DNA from: Channa striata
Lineage: Eukaryota; Chordata; Actinopteri; Anabantiformes; Channidae
NCBI GenBank assembly: GCA_033026295.1
Contig: CM065187.1
Span: forward strand, 19,192,388 to 19,256,387
Length of the DNA stretch: 64,000 nt
Reading direction: 5' to 3'
The notes below the pieces were generated by a model that saw nothing but the letters and a program-made list of their open reading frames with translations, did not search any database and was not told the DNA's origin. Made by a program: the position numbers and the translations under genes. Positions 10,397 to 22,571 of this stretch are shown one piece after another. Every line of letters begins with the position of its first letter. Positions within the stretch are counted from its first letter, which is position 1.

Positions 10397-10575
10397 CTCT
10401 GCTGTATCCGGGCCTCGACTTGAACCAGAGGCAGAATGGCTTCGAGCACCTTGCTGGCTGAGCCTGGAAGCATCTCCAGCACTTTCTTCTCCACTACCAT
10501 TTTGTCCACGATTGTCTTGAAGTAGCGCAGGGCACTGACCACTTCCTTCTCATGTTCCTCCAACCGACTAACCTT
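10397..10575 (-). CDS. rapgef1: rapgef1 exon 3, N-terminal helical domain
   Basis: Residues 59-117. It encodes KVSRLEEHEKEVVSALRYFK, then TIVDKMVVEKKVLEMLPG, then SASKVLEAILPLVQ and RIQQ. The acceptor is TTGTTTCAG at 10576 and the donor is CAGAG|GTGAGT at 10397/10396; it enters in phase 0 and leaves in phase 2. The segment is nearly identical to mammalian C3G from the EKEVVSALRYFKTIVDKM string onward. In mammals this is preceded by a few dozen residues that follow EKPVNK. I do not find those residues here, and exon 2 joins directly in frame. Confidence 0.97.
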
Positions 10576-11696
10576 CTGAAACAAGAAAAAAAAACAAAAA
10601 ACCCTAAAATACTACCTTATAAACGCCATTACCTGAGTATGCCATGCCTGCTTCACTGCTGATGGGTGCAAGAGGAATGCAGAGTTATAGGGGAGCATTC
10701 TGTGTGCTAAGATTCAGTTGAATGTATTAAAAGTCACACTATTTCATATTCAGCAAGACAACAAACATATGGCCAGGGCAACTTAAGAGGTTTTCGAAGT
10801 GGAATAATCTTGCCTAACCAAGAAAACCAACTGGACTCGATCTGACAGATTTGCTTTTTACTTCCTGAGAGCCAGACTAAATGCAGAGACCTCACAGCAG
10901 TGGTCCCAAACCTTTTTTTCGCCACAGACCGGTTTAATGTCAGACAATATTTTCACGGACCTCCCTTTAAGATTTGGCTGACAAATACAACAAAATAAAA
11001 AGGATATGACGGGCATAAAAACTGTTATTTTCTAAAAAAAATAATAAGCATGAATCCACTGTGTATGCAACTTTATTAGCATCGTATCCGTAACGTCGCA
11101 CCAACATCATAACATGAGTAACGGCTTCTCAGCCCCAATTTAAGACAGAGTAGCATGGTCCACACACAGGCTTAAGCTCATAATACAGAGTTTGTACCAG
11201 GGGACTACCAGGGGAAGTCTGGATAATATCTGGAATGTCTAATTCAGATATTTGTGTTCTCACATACACTATGTCTGTATAAAATAAGGAAAATTTCAGG
11301 ATTCCAGTGCAGGTCCGAAAGAGCCTTTAGAAAGGGTATACATCCACATTTTTTTTTTCCTTTTCTATACTTCGATGTTCTTCCTCTATTCATTACACAA
11401 AAAGTCTTAAAAGGGAGTGGAGGAGTTCATTAAGGAAGTAGCCCAGTTCTATTCACGTCTTGATAGGTTTAGACACCTGCTCTAGCTCAGCTAGTCGCCA
11501 CACTGACTGGGAAGCTGTGGGAACCAGCCGGGAAACTCACACACACACTGACACAATGGAATATGGGAGCACAAAACATTAGACAGGAAAACTATCACCT
11601 CACAAATAGGCAAACAAACACAGAGAATAGGTGGGAAAGAGATGGATTTCCCACAATACACACGTACTGTATTTTCTTGCACGAGTGCAGACACAC
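10576..11696 (-). other. rapgef1 intron 2
   Basis: GT-AG intron of 1121 bases containing a hAT-like terminal fragment from about 10896. I searched for the mammalian-type intermediate segment between exons 2 and 3 and did not recognise it. Confidence 0.75.
10896..11170. mobile_element. hAT-type DNA transposon fragment
   Basis: The left edge reads CAGTGGTCCCAAACCTTTTT, followed by CGCCACAGACCGG. This matches the common Charlie/hAT terminal repeat form CAGTGGTTCCCAACCTTTTTnGG..nnGGACC (from memory). No matching right terminus was found, so this is a one-ended or truncated copy and the right boundary is a guess. Confidence 0.5.
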
Positions 11697-11842
11697 CTTA
11701 TTAACAGGTTTCTCAGGACACTTGGCTGGTGGCTCATGCTGCTGTTGCTTGCCCTTCTTAGATGGAATCCTCTTAATCTTGGGAGAATGGAACTTGTCCT
11801 TCAATTTCATAGTGAAAGAGGACAGATGGGACCGTTGCGAGT
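11697..11842 (-). CDS. rapgef1: rapgef1 exon 2, common N-terminal exon
   Basis: Residues 10-58. With the G carried from either first exon it encodes DSQRSHLSSFTMKLKDKFHS, then PKIKRIPSKKGKQQQHEPPA, then KCPEKPVNK. The acceptor is TCCACAG at 11843 and the donor is AAG|GTGTGT at 11697/11696. The basic start (MKLKDKFHSPKIKR.PSKKGK) is diagnostic for C3G. Both first exons end in the same phase with G, so both are compatible with this exon. Confidence 0.97.
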
Positions 11843-14800
11843 CTGTGGACGGAAGGAAAAACACACAAAGTGAAGTTATCTGTCAAAAATAGTCAGTCAT
11901 AAAATGCTAGCAAGATACAAAGCAAAACTAAGAATGCCTTTTTTACGTTGGAGGGGAAACAAAAGATCATCTGTTTTCTAACATAAATGTAATGCTTTTC
12001 CAGGAGTCAACAATGTGCACAGAGAGAAGTATACCTCATATTGTTAATCCAAGGAGAATAAACTGCTCACTTACTTGCCCCTTCACCTCTCCAAACCCCC
12101 ATATCTGAATCAGGAGATAAATACTAATAACAACAGTGGGAGCCGGCAGGAAGCATGCGTTTTATCTGTGACAAAATTACACCACTATCAGCTGTAATCT
12201 CCTCTCAACTCAATGACAGCAGGATCTGGCATTTCACAGCCATCAGCATAAAAAAGACAGAGCTGAAAAGCAGTCAAAAGCGAGAGGACACTACAAACTG
12301 GACTTGCAGATAGGCAGTGTTTTCATCTATACCATCAATCCACATGCTATCCATATATTCACCCTACTGCTCTTTCTCCCCCAGCACATGCCTCATCATC
12401 TCTTACTCTGTGCAAAAGCCAAAGTTCGCTGATGCAGACAAGAATCTCTCATTCAAAATGCTAATGAGAACGCTTCCAGTGGACTTACCACCAGTGCCTG
12501 TGAGGATCTATGGATGACAAGTTATGTTCTTGTTTTACACTTAATTTTTAAAAATCTATAAAATCAGTCAGTGCTGTTCACAAATAAATGGACATGGGTG
12601 GTTTCCCAGCAATGAATAAGTTACTCATGAAACTGAGTTACTGTTGTGTCACTCTTCATACAATTCATACCATCATCAGAGTGAAGACAGCTACTCAGTA
12701 AGACTGCAGAGAAATGAGGAAGGCAAAGACTTTATCAGAGAGTCAGACTAATGACAAGAAGACACAGTAAAGGAACTGCAGGAGGGGACAACCTGCTCAT
12801 CTCAACTGCGGACTGGATCAGTACTCTGCAGCATAACCACAGGGAAAGCTCTGGTGCTTCAGTGCTCTTAGATTTAGAAAAGCAGACGTGTTTGAGGACT
12901 CTTTTTCTACCCTGAGGGTGTATGTACCTGTGTCAGCCAGTTTTACCACAAATCAGGCCTCTATCCTGACAAGATGATACTTTCAGGAACGTGAATCATG
13001 TACCGTATGCTTCTGATTGCAAAGCAACAATCATAACTTTTGTCTCAGATGGTCTTTCTGTTTGCCCCTGTGACATGAGTTTAGGGAATGAGACTAACAT
13101 CACAATATACTGGACCCTTTCACTCAATCCCATTTAGCACAGACCCAGAAGGAGGGACTGTGAGTTTACAGCTGCAACTGAGGGTCCCAGCCCAGAGTTG
13201 AGAAGCCATGACATCAGCACCATGAGTCACCGTCATGATTGATACAGCCGGTCCCCCAGACACCATCACACACCCTGTAGCTCAGCTGTTCATCATGCAC
13301 ACGGGCCTGGTCCCTGTCCTTATTCCACCTCCCCTTTCTCTCCCAATAGTTATGAGAATAGAGACTCCCAAAGCCCCCATCCCCCTTTTGTCTCACCATC
13401 AACAGAAGGAAATGAACAAGGTGACAGAATGAATCAACGAGGGAGACAAGTAAGAGTTCTCCACCCCACCACCAGAGACGAGCTAGCCATCCTTCTTGCT
13501 TTCCCCAGCTGCCTGCCTGCAGAGTTATAAGGTGGTGATGTCATTGGTCGTAATGTCTCTTCCACTGAATCTGACTAGTCACAGACCAAGTGAAATAAAG
13601 AAACCCACTGTAAACTTGTTTTTCTCCTCTAGTTGTCTGGGCCACAACACGCCTTTATGCTGGTGTGCCTCCTAAACTCTGCCTCCTACAGTCAACAGAG
13701 GCAGAAAATTGACAATTTAATGTTGGAATGGAACACATGCAGAAAACCTTTTGCCCTTGTTGTTTCCTGCTGCGGTGGCATGGATGAAATCTTTTGTGTA
13801 AGTTTATGAAAAAAAACCTATGTTCTCTAAAATAACTTGAAACTGACAAAGGCAAAACCAGTGCGGTTAAACTTCCATAATGTGTAAAACTGCCTTCGTC
13901 TTAGGCCCGCTATCTCTACGTTTACATGCACCAGAGAAAGCAGGTTACTCAGAGAATTCAGCTTTCTCAGGAAATCAGTGAATGGTGTTCATGTGCACTT
14001 AAGTAACCTGATGACATAATTTCCAAACAAATGCAGCAAAAGAATAATCACATTTCTTCTTTACTTTGGACTTAATTTTAGAAGCTTGGCTCACAGATCT
14101 TAACTGTATAATGACAGAAAATGTTGTTGTTGTTTCTGTCTTTCCTTTTTTTTCGTTTTTGATGATGCAGCATCACTCACACATTTAAGATATCTGCTTT
14201 CATTCAGCAGTTTGTTGCCATCTGTAGCCCTTTACACACACAAGCAAGAAATAAGCATTCACAAGACTACTCTAACGTTCACTTAAAAGCACAAAAAAAA
14301 ACCCAAAAAACAAAACTGAATGTTACACTCACTGTACTTTTTGGAAAACAGTGTGATGAATTTACAGTCCTGCAAAGAGTTATTTTTTGTTAATGTTTCT
14401 CATGAAGTGCTAAAGGTAGCAAACATCAGTTTAGTGTTTTTTAATTATATGAAAAAACCCAGGAAATCATTAAAGTTAAAGTGTTTATAACAAATGAAAA
14501 ATAAATATAGAAAAATAAACATATTTTTGAGGCATTGTAATTATTTAAACAGTTTTCTTCTGTGTAATCCCCTGGGGGACATTTAAAACAAACACTACAG
14601 TTTGAACAGCTCTTGGACAAAGCTTGGGAGAGTTCACAAAAGTGTGGCATAGTAGTCCCAGGAGACACACAGTTTGAAAATTGTCTCAAAGCTGCAATGC
14701 ACAATAAGCAAAAACTAACACAGGCACACACACAAAGCCTACATTTATTTTTGCTTTATAAAGACATATATGCAATACCCATCTGTGTACATTTCAGAGT

Positions 14801-15599
14801 ACTCAAATAATTATATTTAGCACATTAAAAGTGAATCCAAAATATAATACAAAAAAAATGAGCTATCCACATATATCCACTGTATTATCCTCCTTGGAAC
14901 TTTAGCCATCCCTAGGAGTAGGTCAATGTTCCAGGCTAACAATTTTCCATCCCTGAAGGCCTTTTAAACACTATATCAATCTTTCTAGTCTCCGTTACGA
15001 GAATTGAGTTAATTTACTATCGATATAAACGATGCCAAACTAATTATTATGGATGGCACACAGCACCAGGACAGACACTACATTTCCAATGTTGTTCTCC
15101 GTTTACATGTGTAGTAATATAAACAGTTTGTTTCAGAATGCCCTGAAATAATAAAATAAAAACTGCATTAAGCAAAATTGGGATTCTTCTAAAATTTACT
15201 TTTTTGGTGCCTCAATAACCTATGGACAGAAGATATTTGGTAAAATGCCTCAGCAGGACACTCCAGGAGAAATAGGACACTCTGAGAACTGCTCCCAAAA
15301 AATGCAACTTACTGGTGACATATGTGCTGGTTCAGATCTAATGGAAGAACTAACATACAGAGATTGATCTGGATTTTGTTCAGTGCAGGTGTGAAATATA
15401 CAGGGCAGCTGGTCTGCACCTCACTGCTCCCACACTACACTCTCAGAATAGGATAAAAACAGGTTGGGGGGATAAAGGGGAAGCAGTTCTTAAGGTTACT
15501 CACACAGTTGCCACTTCATACTGACCTCCGTAAGTGAGGGGGAGCTCAATGAAAGTTCATGTGTTCCAGCTAAAAAACAAAATCTGCAAGAGTGCATTC
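11843..15599 (-). other. rapgef1 intron 1, 3' part
   Basis: Non-coding intron sequence. No exon or recognised repeat. A-rich and T-rich runs occur near 14.15 and 14.29 kb. Open frames are short and lack family similarity. Confidence 0.7.
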
Positions 15600-16481
15600 T
15601 AGAGATGGGAAATGCGAATCTTTTGACTGACTCAGATCTTTGACTTTCGAACGGTAAATTGAACGAATCATTTTGAGTCATTTCGTACATTTCGTTCATC
15701 TTACACCACGTGACGCTGTATCCCTCTTGTGGGCGTTTTAAAAAGAGCCGCAGTTCTCAAACACTATATACTGAAGAGGACCTGGTTTGCTTCAGCTGAC
15801 AAGTTATAATACACAAACTGCCACAAGCAATTCAAACCATGTGAAAACCTAGCAAAGCAAATACACACCACAATAAAGTGACTTGTGTCCTACGTCCTCC
15901 CTGCCATTGTTGTTCAACAGCGCGACAGTGACTTGGTGGCGGTCACGTGACAAATGAACGAAACAACGATCCGTAAAGATCCGTAACGATCCGTATGAAC
16001 GTCTTGTGAGAGAACTGTAGTACTTGCTGTTCGCCACGGAGCAGCCTGGCTGTCACATGACAAAATAACGAAAGAACGATGCGTAAAGATCCATAACGAT
16101 CCGTATGAACGACTCGTGAGAGAACTGTAGTACTTGCTGTTCGCCACGGAGCAGCCTGGCTGTCACATGACAAATTAACGAACGAACGATCCTTAAAGAT
16201 CCGTAACGATCCGTACGAACGACTCGTAAGACAACTGTAGTACCTGCTGTTCGCCATGGAATGGCCTGGCTGTCACGTGATAAAAGAACGAGGACCCGAG
16301 GACGGACGCACAGCTCTCTGTTTCCTGTCCTGCTGAATGAGTTTATGCAGCTGCTGCCATGTGGCGAAAGAAGGTACTGCAGGTAAATGAACGAATTGTT
16401 CAATGAGAAGACTCATTACTCCAAAGTCATATGCAAGATTAGTTCACATTGAACGCATCACTCACGAACAACACATCACTA
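15600..16481. mobile_element. Non-autonomous hAT element, 882 bp, with 8-bp target duplication
   Basis: The 8-bp direct repeat GTGCATTC lies at 15592-15599 and again at 16482-16489. The element between begins TAGAGATGGGAAATGCGAAT. Read from the other strand, its other end begins TAGTGATGTGTTGTTCGTGA, so the termini are short imperfect inverted repeats (TAG.GATG.G). An 8-bp target duplication with TAG..CTA ends fits the hAT superfamily. No transposase frame is seen. GAACGAAT/ATTCGTTC motifs repeat near both ends, and the centre holds a 110-bp tandem array. Confidence 0.8.
15942..16340. repeat. 110-bp tandem array, three full units plus a partial one
   Basis: Units start with GTCACGTGAC or GTCACATGAC at 15942, 16052, 16162 and 16272, a constant 110-base period. 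Each holds two or three copies of GATCCGTAA-like submotifs, GAGAACTGTAGTA, and TGCTGTTCGCCA followed by GGCCTGGCT or a close variant. The fourth unit diverges after about 25 bases. The E-box (CACGTG or CACATG) at each unit start is regularly spaced. The array lies inside the hAT element, and unit length is not a multiple of three, so the overlapping minus-strand open frames are not coding. Confidence 0.85.
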
Positions 16482-17000
16482 GTGCATTCCAGATAGGTAA
16501 TTTCAGCATGTATTTGTTTATTTTGAAATCTTTGTAATGCAGTCTCTACTCTATTAGAGTATTAGGTAAAGGTAAACAAGAATAAGATTACCTAACAGCT
16601 CCGCAAGCCAATACTTAAAAATAACAATGATTTAAGGACATAATAATATCAGCAAGCTAATAACTCCACAATAATATGTTTTTATAATGCTATAACATGT
16701 TTCTCATATCAGTTTGGTGTGTTAGCATGCAAAAACATTTCTTAGCACCATACAAAATACAGGGGATGTTTCGGATGTTTCGTAGGGATGTTCCTACGCC
16801 GAGAAAGGGAATTATGGGTAACTCTAGGCTACAGAGGCTCACAGAGGCCCGGACATGCACACCTTCTAAATCTCAATAACAGAGATGTGCTTTGAACAAG
16901 CTGACTGGATAATGTCGGGAGTTGGGAAGCAGAAGAATAGGAAAGTAGAATAAGTAGTAATGTAACTGTTAATACCTGACCAGACATATTTCATATAATA

Positions 17001-17065
17001 AAGTGGAAAAGGATGATTCGCTGTGGCGACCCCTGATGGGAAAAGCCGAAAGAGTAGTAGTAGGA
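17001..17065 (+). repeat. Fish retroposon 3'-tail-like fragment
   Basis: It contains GATTCGCTGTGGCGACCCCT, then GATGGGAAAAGCCGAAAG and a short AGT trinucleotide tail. I recall this string as very common interspersed sequence in teleost genomes but cannot name the family with certainty. Confidence 0.4.
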
Positions 17066-18415
17066 TGTTGGTTTATAAATCCATGTGTAACTTTACAGGC
17101 GCTGAGTGCTGTGCATTGTTGACATAAAAAACACACATATTTAAATTCCTTGCCCAGATTGCCTCTTCAAATTGAGCCTAAACATGAAACTACCACTTGT
17201 AGACACATGCACCTGTCCTGCTAGTATAAAAGAAACATGTGCTTATGTGTGCAAAGTTAACCCACATTCTGCATGCAAGTGTATGTGTACATGGGGAGAG
17301 CAGAAGTACTGTTTAATCCTGCCTATAGAGAAAAGACAGGGCATGACCAAAGTTAGGATTCATCTTTTGGTCACCAAAGTTATATGTACCAAATTTTACA
17401 ACAATCTGATAGCTGTTAAGATATTTTACTATAAACCAAACATATCAACAACATGTTATTGCCGGAGGAAAGAGAATTTTCTGTCTACATCAAAGCTCTA
17501 GTCCAACTGACAGATCTTTATCGAGTCATGCAGACACTGCATTCCTCCAGCCACACCACAAGCATGAGTAAAAAAAGTGAATTTATGGTCTTTATTCAGA
17601 TAGACATACTTATTAATATTATACAATGTAGATATGAAATTAGCCAAGTAGCTAGCCTCTAAATATTTACTCACTGCTTAAGTGTTGCGTTGCATGTTAG
17701 CTCAGTTGTAAGGTACTGTGGTGTACGACTAAAGAACAGTGTTGTCTGTCTAGCAGGAGTCAGGCATATTTATGATGACGCAGCCTAAAATTCACTGCAG
17801 GGCCCACCAATAGGTCAAAGCATCAATTTAACATCCACCATGGGCTCCACTGTTTGGCACATTTAATTGTGTTGATATTTAACTTCACACACCAGCGCTT
17901 ATATACACACAAACAGAAACTTAACCCATGTGGTGAAAAGGACAGTTCCGTTATAAATGGATGCTTTTCAACCACAGAGAAATTGATTCTTGGCACATCT
18001 AAGCAGAACATGAAAATGAAAAAGAGAAAACCCACCCTGGCACAAATGTGGACCATGTATTGTTTCTAATTGACTGCCCGCATGAAGGCCTTATCTGACA
18101 ATAAAAACAACAGCACTGCGAGTGAAATACTGTTTGCTACACTGTAAAATAAAAACCACAGAAAAGCAGCGGCAAGAATCATATCTCCACAGGCAAAAAG
18201 AGGAATGCAAGCCTGAGGCACGTGAGTTAAACAGCAAGGAGAAAATCGAGAGGAAAGAGAAAAAAATTTAACAGGAAATAGTTAAGTGCTTAGTGAATTA
18301 TTTATTCTCTCCATTGTAGTGGTTGACTTCCTGCTGGCTGGGTTCAGTTTTTAATAGGAATCCTTTTTATGCCCTGGGCTATCAACAAGCACCACTATAG
18401 CTTACAGCAGGCACC

Positions 18416-18441
18416 GTGTGTGTGTGTGTGTGTGTGTGTGT
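18416..18441. repeat. (TG)n microsatellite
   Basis: Uninterrupted TG dinucleotide run of about 26 bases in intron 1. Confidence 0.95.
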
Positions 18442-20114
18442 TGCAAGCGAAGCTACAGTCTAAGCATAGCAAATGAGGGAGGAAGACCTGGTATGGAAAA
18501 TGGTCCTGGTTAACGGTTGATCTGAGAAGTAACGGAGAAAGACGTCCTTAGTTTTCCAGCAGTGCCGTTTGAGTATGCTGTTCAACATGAGACCACTTCC
18601 AAGTGGACAATCAAATTGTCAATGAAATAGATACATCCAAAACTTTTTATTTCTTTAGCTACTGGCATCCCAGTGACTTCTAGGGTCCCAGGGTTCCCTC
18701 TACCACAAAAAAGTGCAGGACACTGTTCTGCAGAGCATCTTAAGTAAAATGAAAGCAAAATAAGCATTTAGGTGACACAGGAAAAATGTGATGAGTGTTT
18801 TTTTCAAATGGCAAAGTACTGTAAGCTAGCAACCAGTGTCTGGTTAAAGGTTAGTGTGACCTGTGTGTAACAGTGTGTTCCTATACAAAAAGTAAAGATA
18901 ATTAATAATAAAATCCTACAGTCTTTCATGCAATTAACCACTTACACAAACATGCCTTTCATTATGTTACTGAGGCGCAAATAAGTCGCACCGACCATCA
19001 ATCTATAACATAATATAAAACAATTAATCTGATCTGTCATTGCTTAAAAACATCATGTTGGGCAACTGTCAAGCCTTTGTAGAACATGAAGAAGATGAGA
19101 AAGTGAACAAAAAAACAATTCAATGTCTTTCTCTAAAAGTGTTTGTACTATCTGCTCCCAGATCTAACCACAGTAATGACACAGTAGGCTGATAATTAAG
19201 AATTTATCTTTAATGGGGAAACTACCGCTCTGTGAAACACACTTCATTAGCCATGAGTCATGAAATCCCCCGAGATAAAAAGAAAGTACCCTCACCCACT
19301 TTTATGTGGGTTTTTTTTCACATGTGATGGGTTGTTTTAGCATAGATAGCTTAGAAAAAGCATGCAACATACTAATGTGATGCAATTCCCAACATAAAAA
19401 CCAAACAAACACACACACACTGTATGACACATAGACAAGGTGAACTCAAATTAGATTCATCAGTGAGGATGAAAATATGTTGCATTAACCATAATAAGCA
19501 ACAACTGGCACGTACAGGCAAATAAGAAAAAACATAAGAATAACCTCCTGGTGACACACCACGCATACTTGCATGCAATGTGTTCTTACCCAATAACATG
19601 AACAGTGCAGTTCAGTGGTGTGGGATAAATCTTTCAGTTACACAAAAACAAATTTTTATATTCCTGCTGTGTCTTTTCCATGTTTAGTTTGTTGTTAGGT
19701 GACTAAATTTCCTATAGGTGTGAATGTGAGCGTGAATGTTTCTGTGTGTCTCTGTGTCAGGCCTGCAATTGCTTGATGATACACTTTGCCTCTTTCCCAG
19801 TGATGAAAATAACGAAACAGTAAGCATTCTGGCACTTTTGGTTTCTATCGAAGTTACCAATCATTGTAGGGAATAATCAAGGTCTGAGGTCATTTGTGTA
19901 AAAATAAAACAAACCTACAGCAACAATTAATGCACAAATTATCACCTGCATCTTGTTTCATTTACACAATTAAAAACCGTAGCTTAAAGGAATATTTTGC
20001 AACAGTATTGTGCACGCACAAAGACACAGTCATAATGTAGCTGCACCGTGACAGGAAAAACAGGGTTTGAGGCACAATAAAAAAAAGGACAAAGGTAATG
20101 TTTCAGTTATAACA

Positions 20115-20175
20115 CGGCTTAAAATAACCTACTATACTTTTATAGCGGCTTAAAATAAACCATTATACTTTTGTA
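20115..20175. repeat. 31-bp imperfect tandem duplication
   Basis: CGGCTTAAAATAACCTACTA followed by TACTTTTATAG is repeated after 31 bases as CGGCTTAAAATAAACCATTA and TACTTTTGTA. Two units, about 85 percent identical by eye. Confidence 0.8.
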
Positions 20176-22551
20176 TTCAAGGGTACAGAGGCTGAAACAG
20201 GCTATGCACGGTTCTGTAATTAAAAAATTTGCCGATGAGATGTGGTAGATTATGTGCAGTTACACAAGGTAGTGGGTCAGTATGAAGTTCTGAAGTACCT
20301 GGTACGCAGTTGACACTGAAAGCAAAGATGTCAAATAACAAGTGATCGCTCTAATATTTTAACTTTATAGTAGAGGGAATTATGTCTCCTGACAAGGAAA
20401 ATACTTTCATTGAGTTAATGACATTTTTGTTTAAACCCTATCAATTATGTACTTTGATGCAATCTAATAAAAAAGACTGGGATAATTTTAAGGACTGTCA
20501 TATAAGGAATACTGTCCACTGAGGCAATTTGTTATATTTTAATGGCACTAATAACATTATAGTGTATTATTTTATAGGCTTTTTTTATTCAGTATTACAG
20601 TAAATCTGATCAGTAACACAAGGAATAATTAATTGTTTTTTTTTTAGCTTTCAGATCACAGAGCTTTAGTTCCAGTTAAATACTGAGTATAGTAGTACAC
20701 TGTCCAAATATTGAACAGGTAACTACTGATGCATGAGCTTCAAAAATATGCAAACAAAATCCCTCAACATCCCAACAAACTGGAAGCAGACTTTACCTGC
20801 AGTGTTTGTATGTGTATCTCACAAAGAGAAGGCTGGTCTTCCCATTAGGTAACAGAATATTCTCTGGAATAATAAATAAATAAGCTCATTTTCAAGCAGA
20901 ACTCTATGCGGTGTCAGAAATAGGCCAACTGACTGGAAGGTGGTGTTCTGGAAGAGGGTGGGACCAATAGGTCTGCGTATTGTGTTGTGGCATAAACATT
21001 TACAAATTACTAGCCTCAATGCCTCCTCTGTTTAACTATGAAGCCAACAAAACTCCTTCTTCTAAAGCTCTTTCTTTCTTGGGTTAACACCGTCTATTCT
21101 CACATCTGTATTTCTTTGTCCCTTCCTAAAACTGCTGCAGCTAGAACTGGCGGATCATTCCCTGGTAACGCTGTCGGCAGGTAGCCCACACGCTTTGCCT
21201 TCCCTCGTTAGTGTAAGTGTAGATGCTGCTGAAGATCGCATTGTTAGTCCACATTTGCACATCACTGCAGGTTTTAGGGGAATAAAAGTCCAATATAGTG
21301 ATGGGGCTCCTGTTGGCTCAGCTGCTATATTAAACCCCGCCCTCACCAAGCTACTTTTATTATTACTCATTTATTCCACTGCTCTGCTGCATTTGATGTC
21401 CACTGTTTCACACCCTTCCTTTTATGTTTGTATGTGCAATTGCAATTAAATTCCTAGAAATTAATTTAAGTTTTGCATGTTCCACTTTTAGTGTAACAGT
21501 AAGTACTGCATTTTGATAGATTTTATTCACTGTGTGCTGTGACTGAACTTTCTGTTATGAATAGTGAAATATTCCTAATTTTCTCCCCCATAAATTATAA
21601 GTACAGTTCGATGGGTTCAATATGGGTCAAGGTTTAGAGGGCACCAGTCAAGCTAATGAAGTAGTTGGCGCAGTGGTTCTGTGGGTTTGTACTAAAAGCC
21701 ATGGATGGTGCCCTGAGGTCTAGGTCACTCAATTGTCCTATCTGTAACACAGATACACATACACACAAGTGTACACACAGGCATCCGCATCTCCAGAAAG
21801 ACACAAATGAGTAAACAAAGAGTCTCTGTAAACTAGGTGACCACAAACAAAAGGATGCAGAGGGGATACCATGGACCCAGCTTCCAATAACACCTACAAC
21901 AAATAGAAAATAATCACAGGATACAAGCAGGAGGATTCTGATGCCCATGTTGTAAAATAACAAGAAAAAAAGAAGGCTTCAAATACTGTTTGGCACAGTG
22001 ACAAAACAATAGTTAAATAAAGTAGCCTGCAGAAAGGTGAGAAACACAAACTTAAGAAACCTTGTAATGCTGCAGAAAGAGATGCAATTTGTGCAATCAG
22101 TGGATATGCTAATATTGCTGACACAGTCTGGCTTTTGTTTGCTAAGTGACAGTACAGCATATCCTTTGTTTGAGTTTTTACCATCTACAAACACTCTGAA
22201 ATTCATATGACTAAATATATATTACTTCAGATATTGTTAGTTGTAGCTCTAAATGTGTGTCTGGGATGGAACCCTATCTTATGATTCCACTGATATGACA
22301 TAAGGCTATATGAGGGTAGAGGTACTGACACACATCTACAATGTCTTAGTGGAAGGCAGAGCAGTCACATGGGGAAGCTGAGGGTTTAAAGCAGTGAACA
22401 ACAACATCTACACATCCTCTTGGGCACCCCTCCTGTTCCTTTCCCCCTACCCAGCGCACTGGCACAGTTTCCTCTCCCGGGTCTCCCTCATGGAGAGCTG
22501 CTCCCTCTTTTCTGGACAGGTGTCACAGTCCACAACAGTGGCAATTTACAT

Positions 22552-22571
22552 CACACACACACACACACACA
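22552..22571. repeat. (CA)n microsatellite
   Basis: CA dinucleotide run of 20 bases followed by A-rich sequence. Confidence 0.9.

Noticed and set aside
15849..16403. Four overlapping minus-strand frames sharing ANSKYYSSLTRRSYGSL-like repeats
   Set aside because: They are translations of the 110-bp tandem array in different frames. The unit length is not a multiple of three and the repeats shift frame, so they are not a repeat protein.
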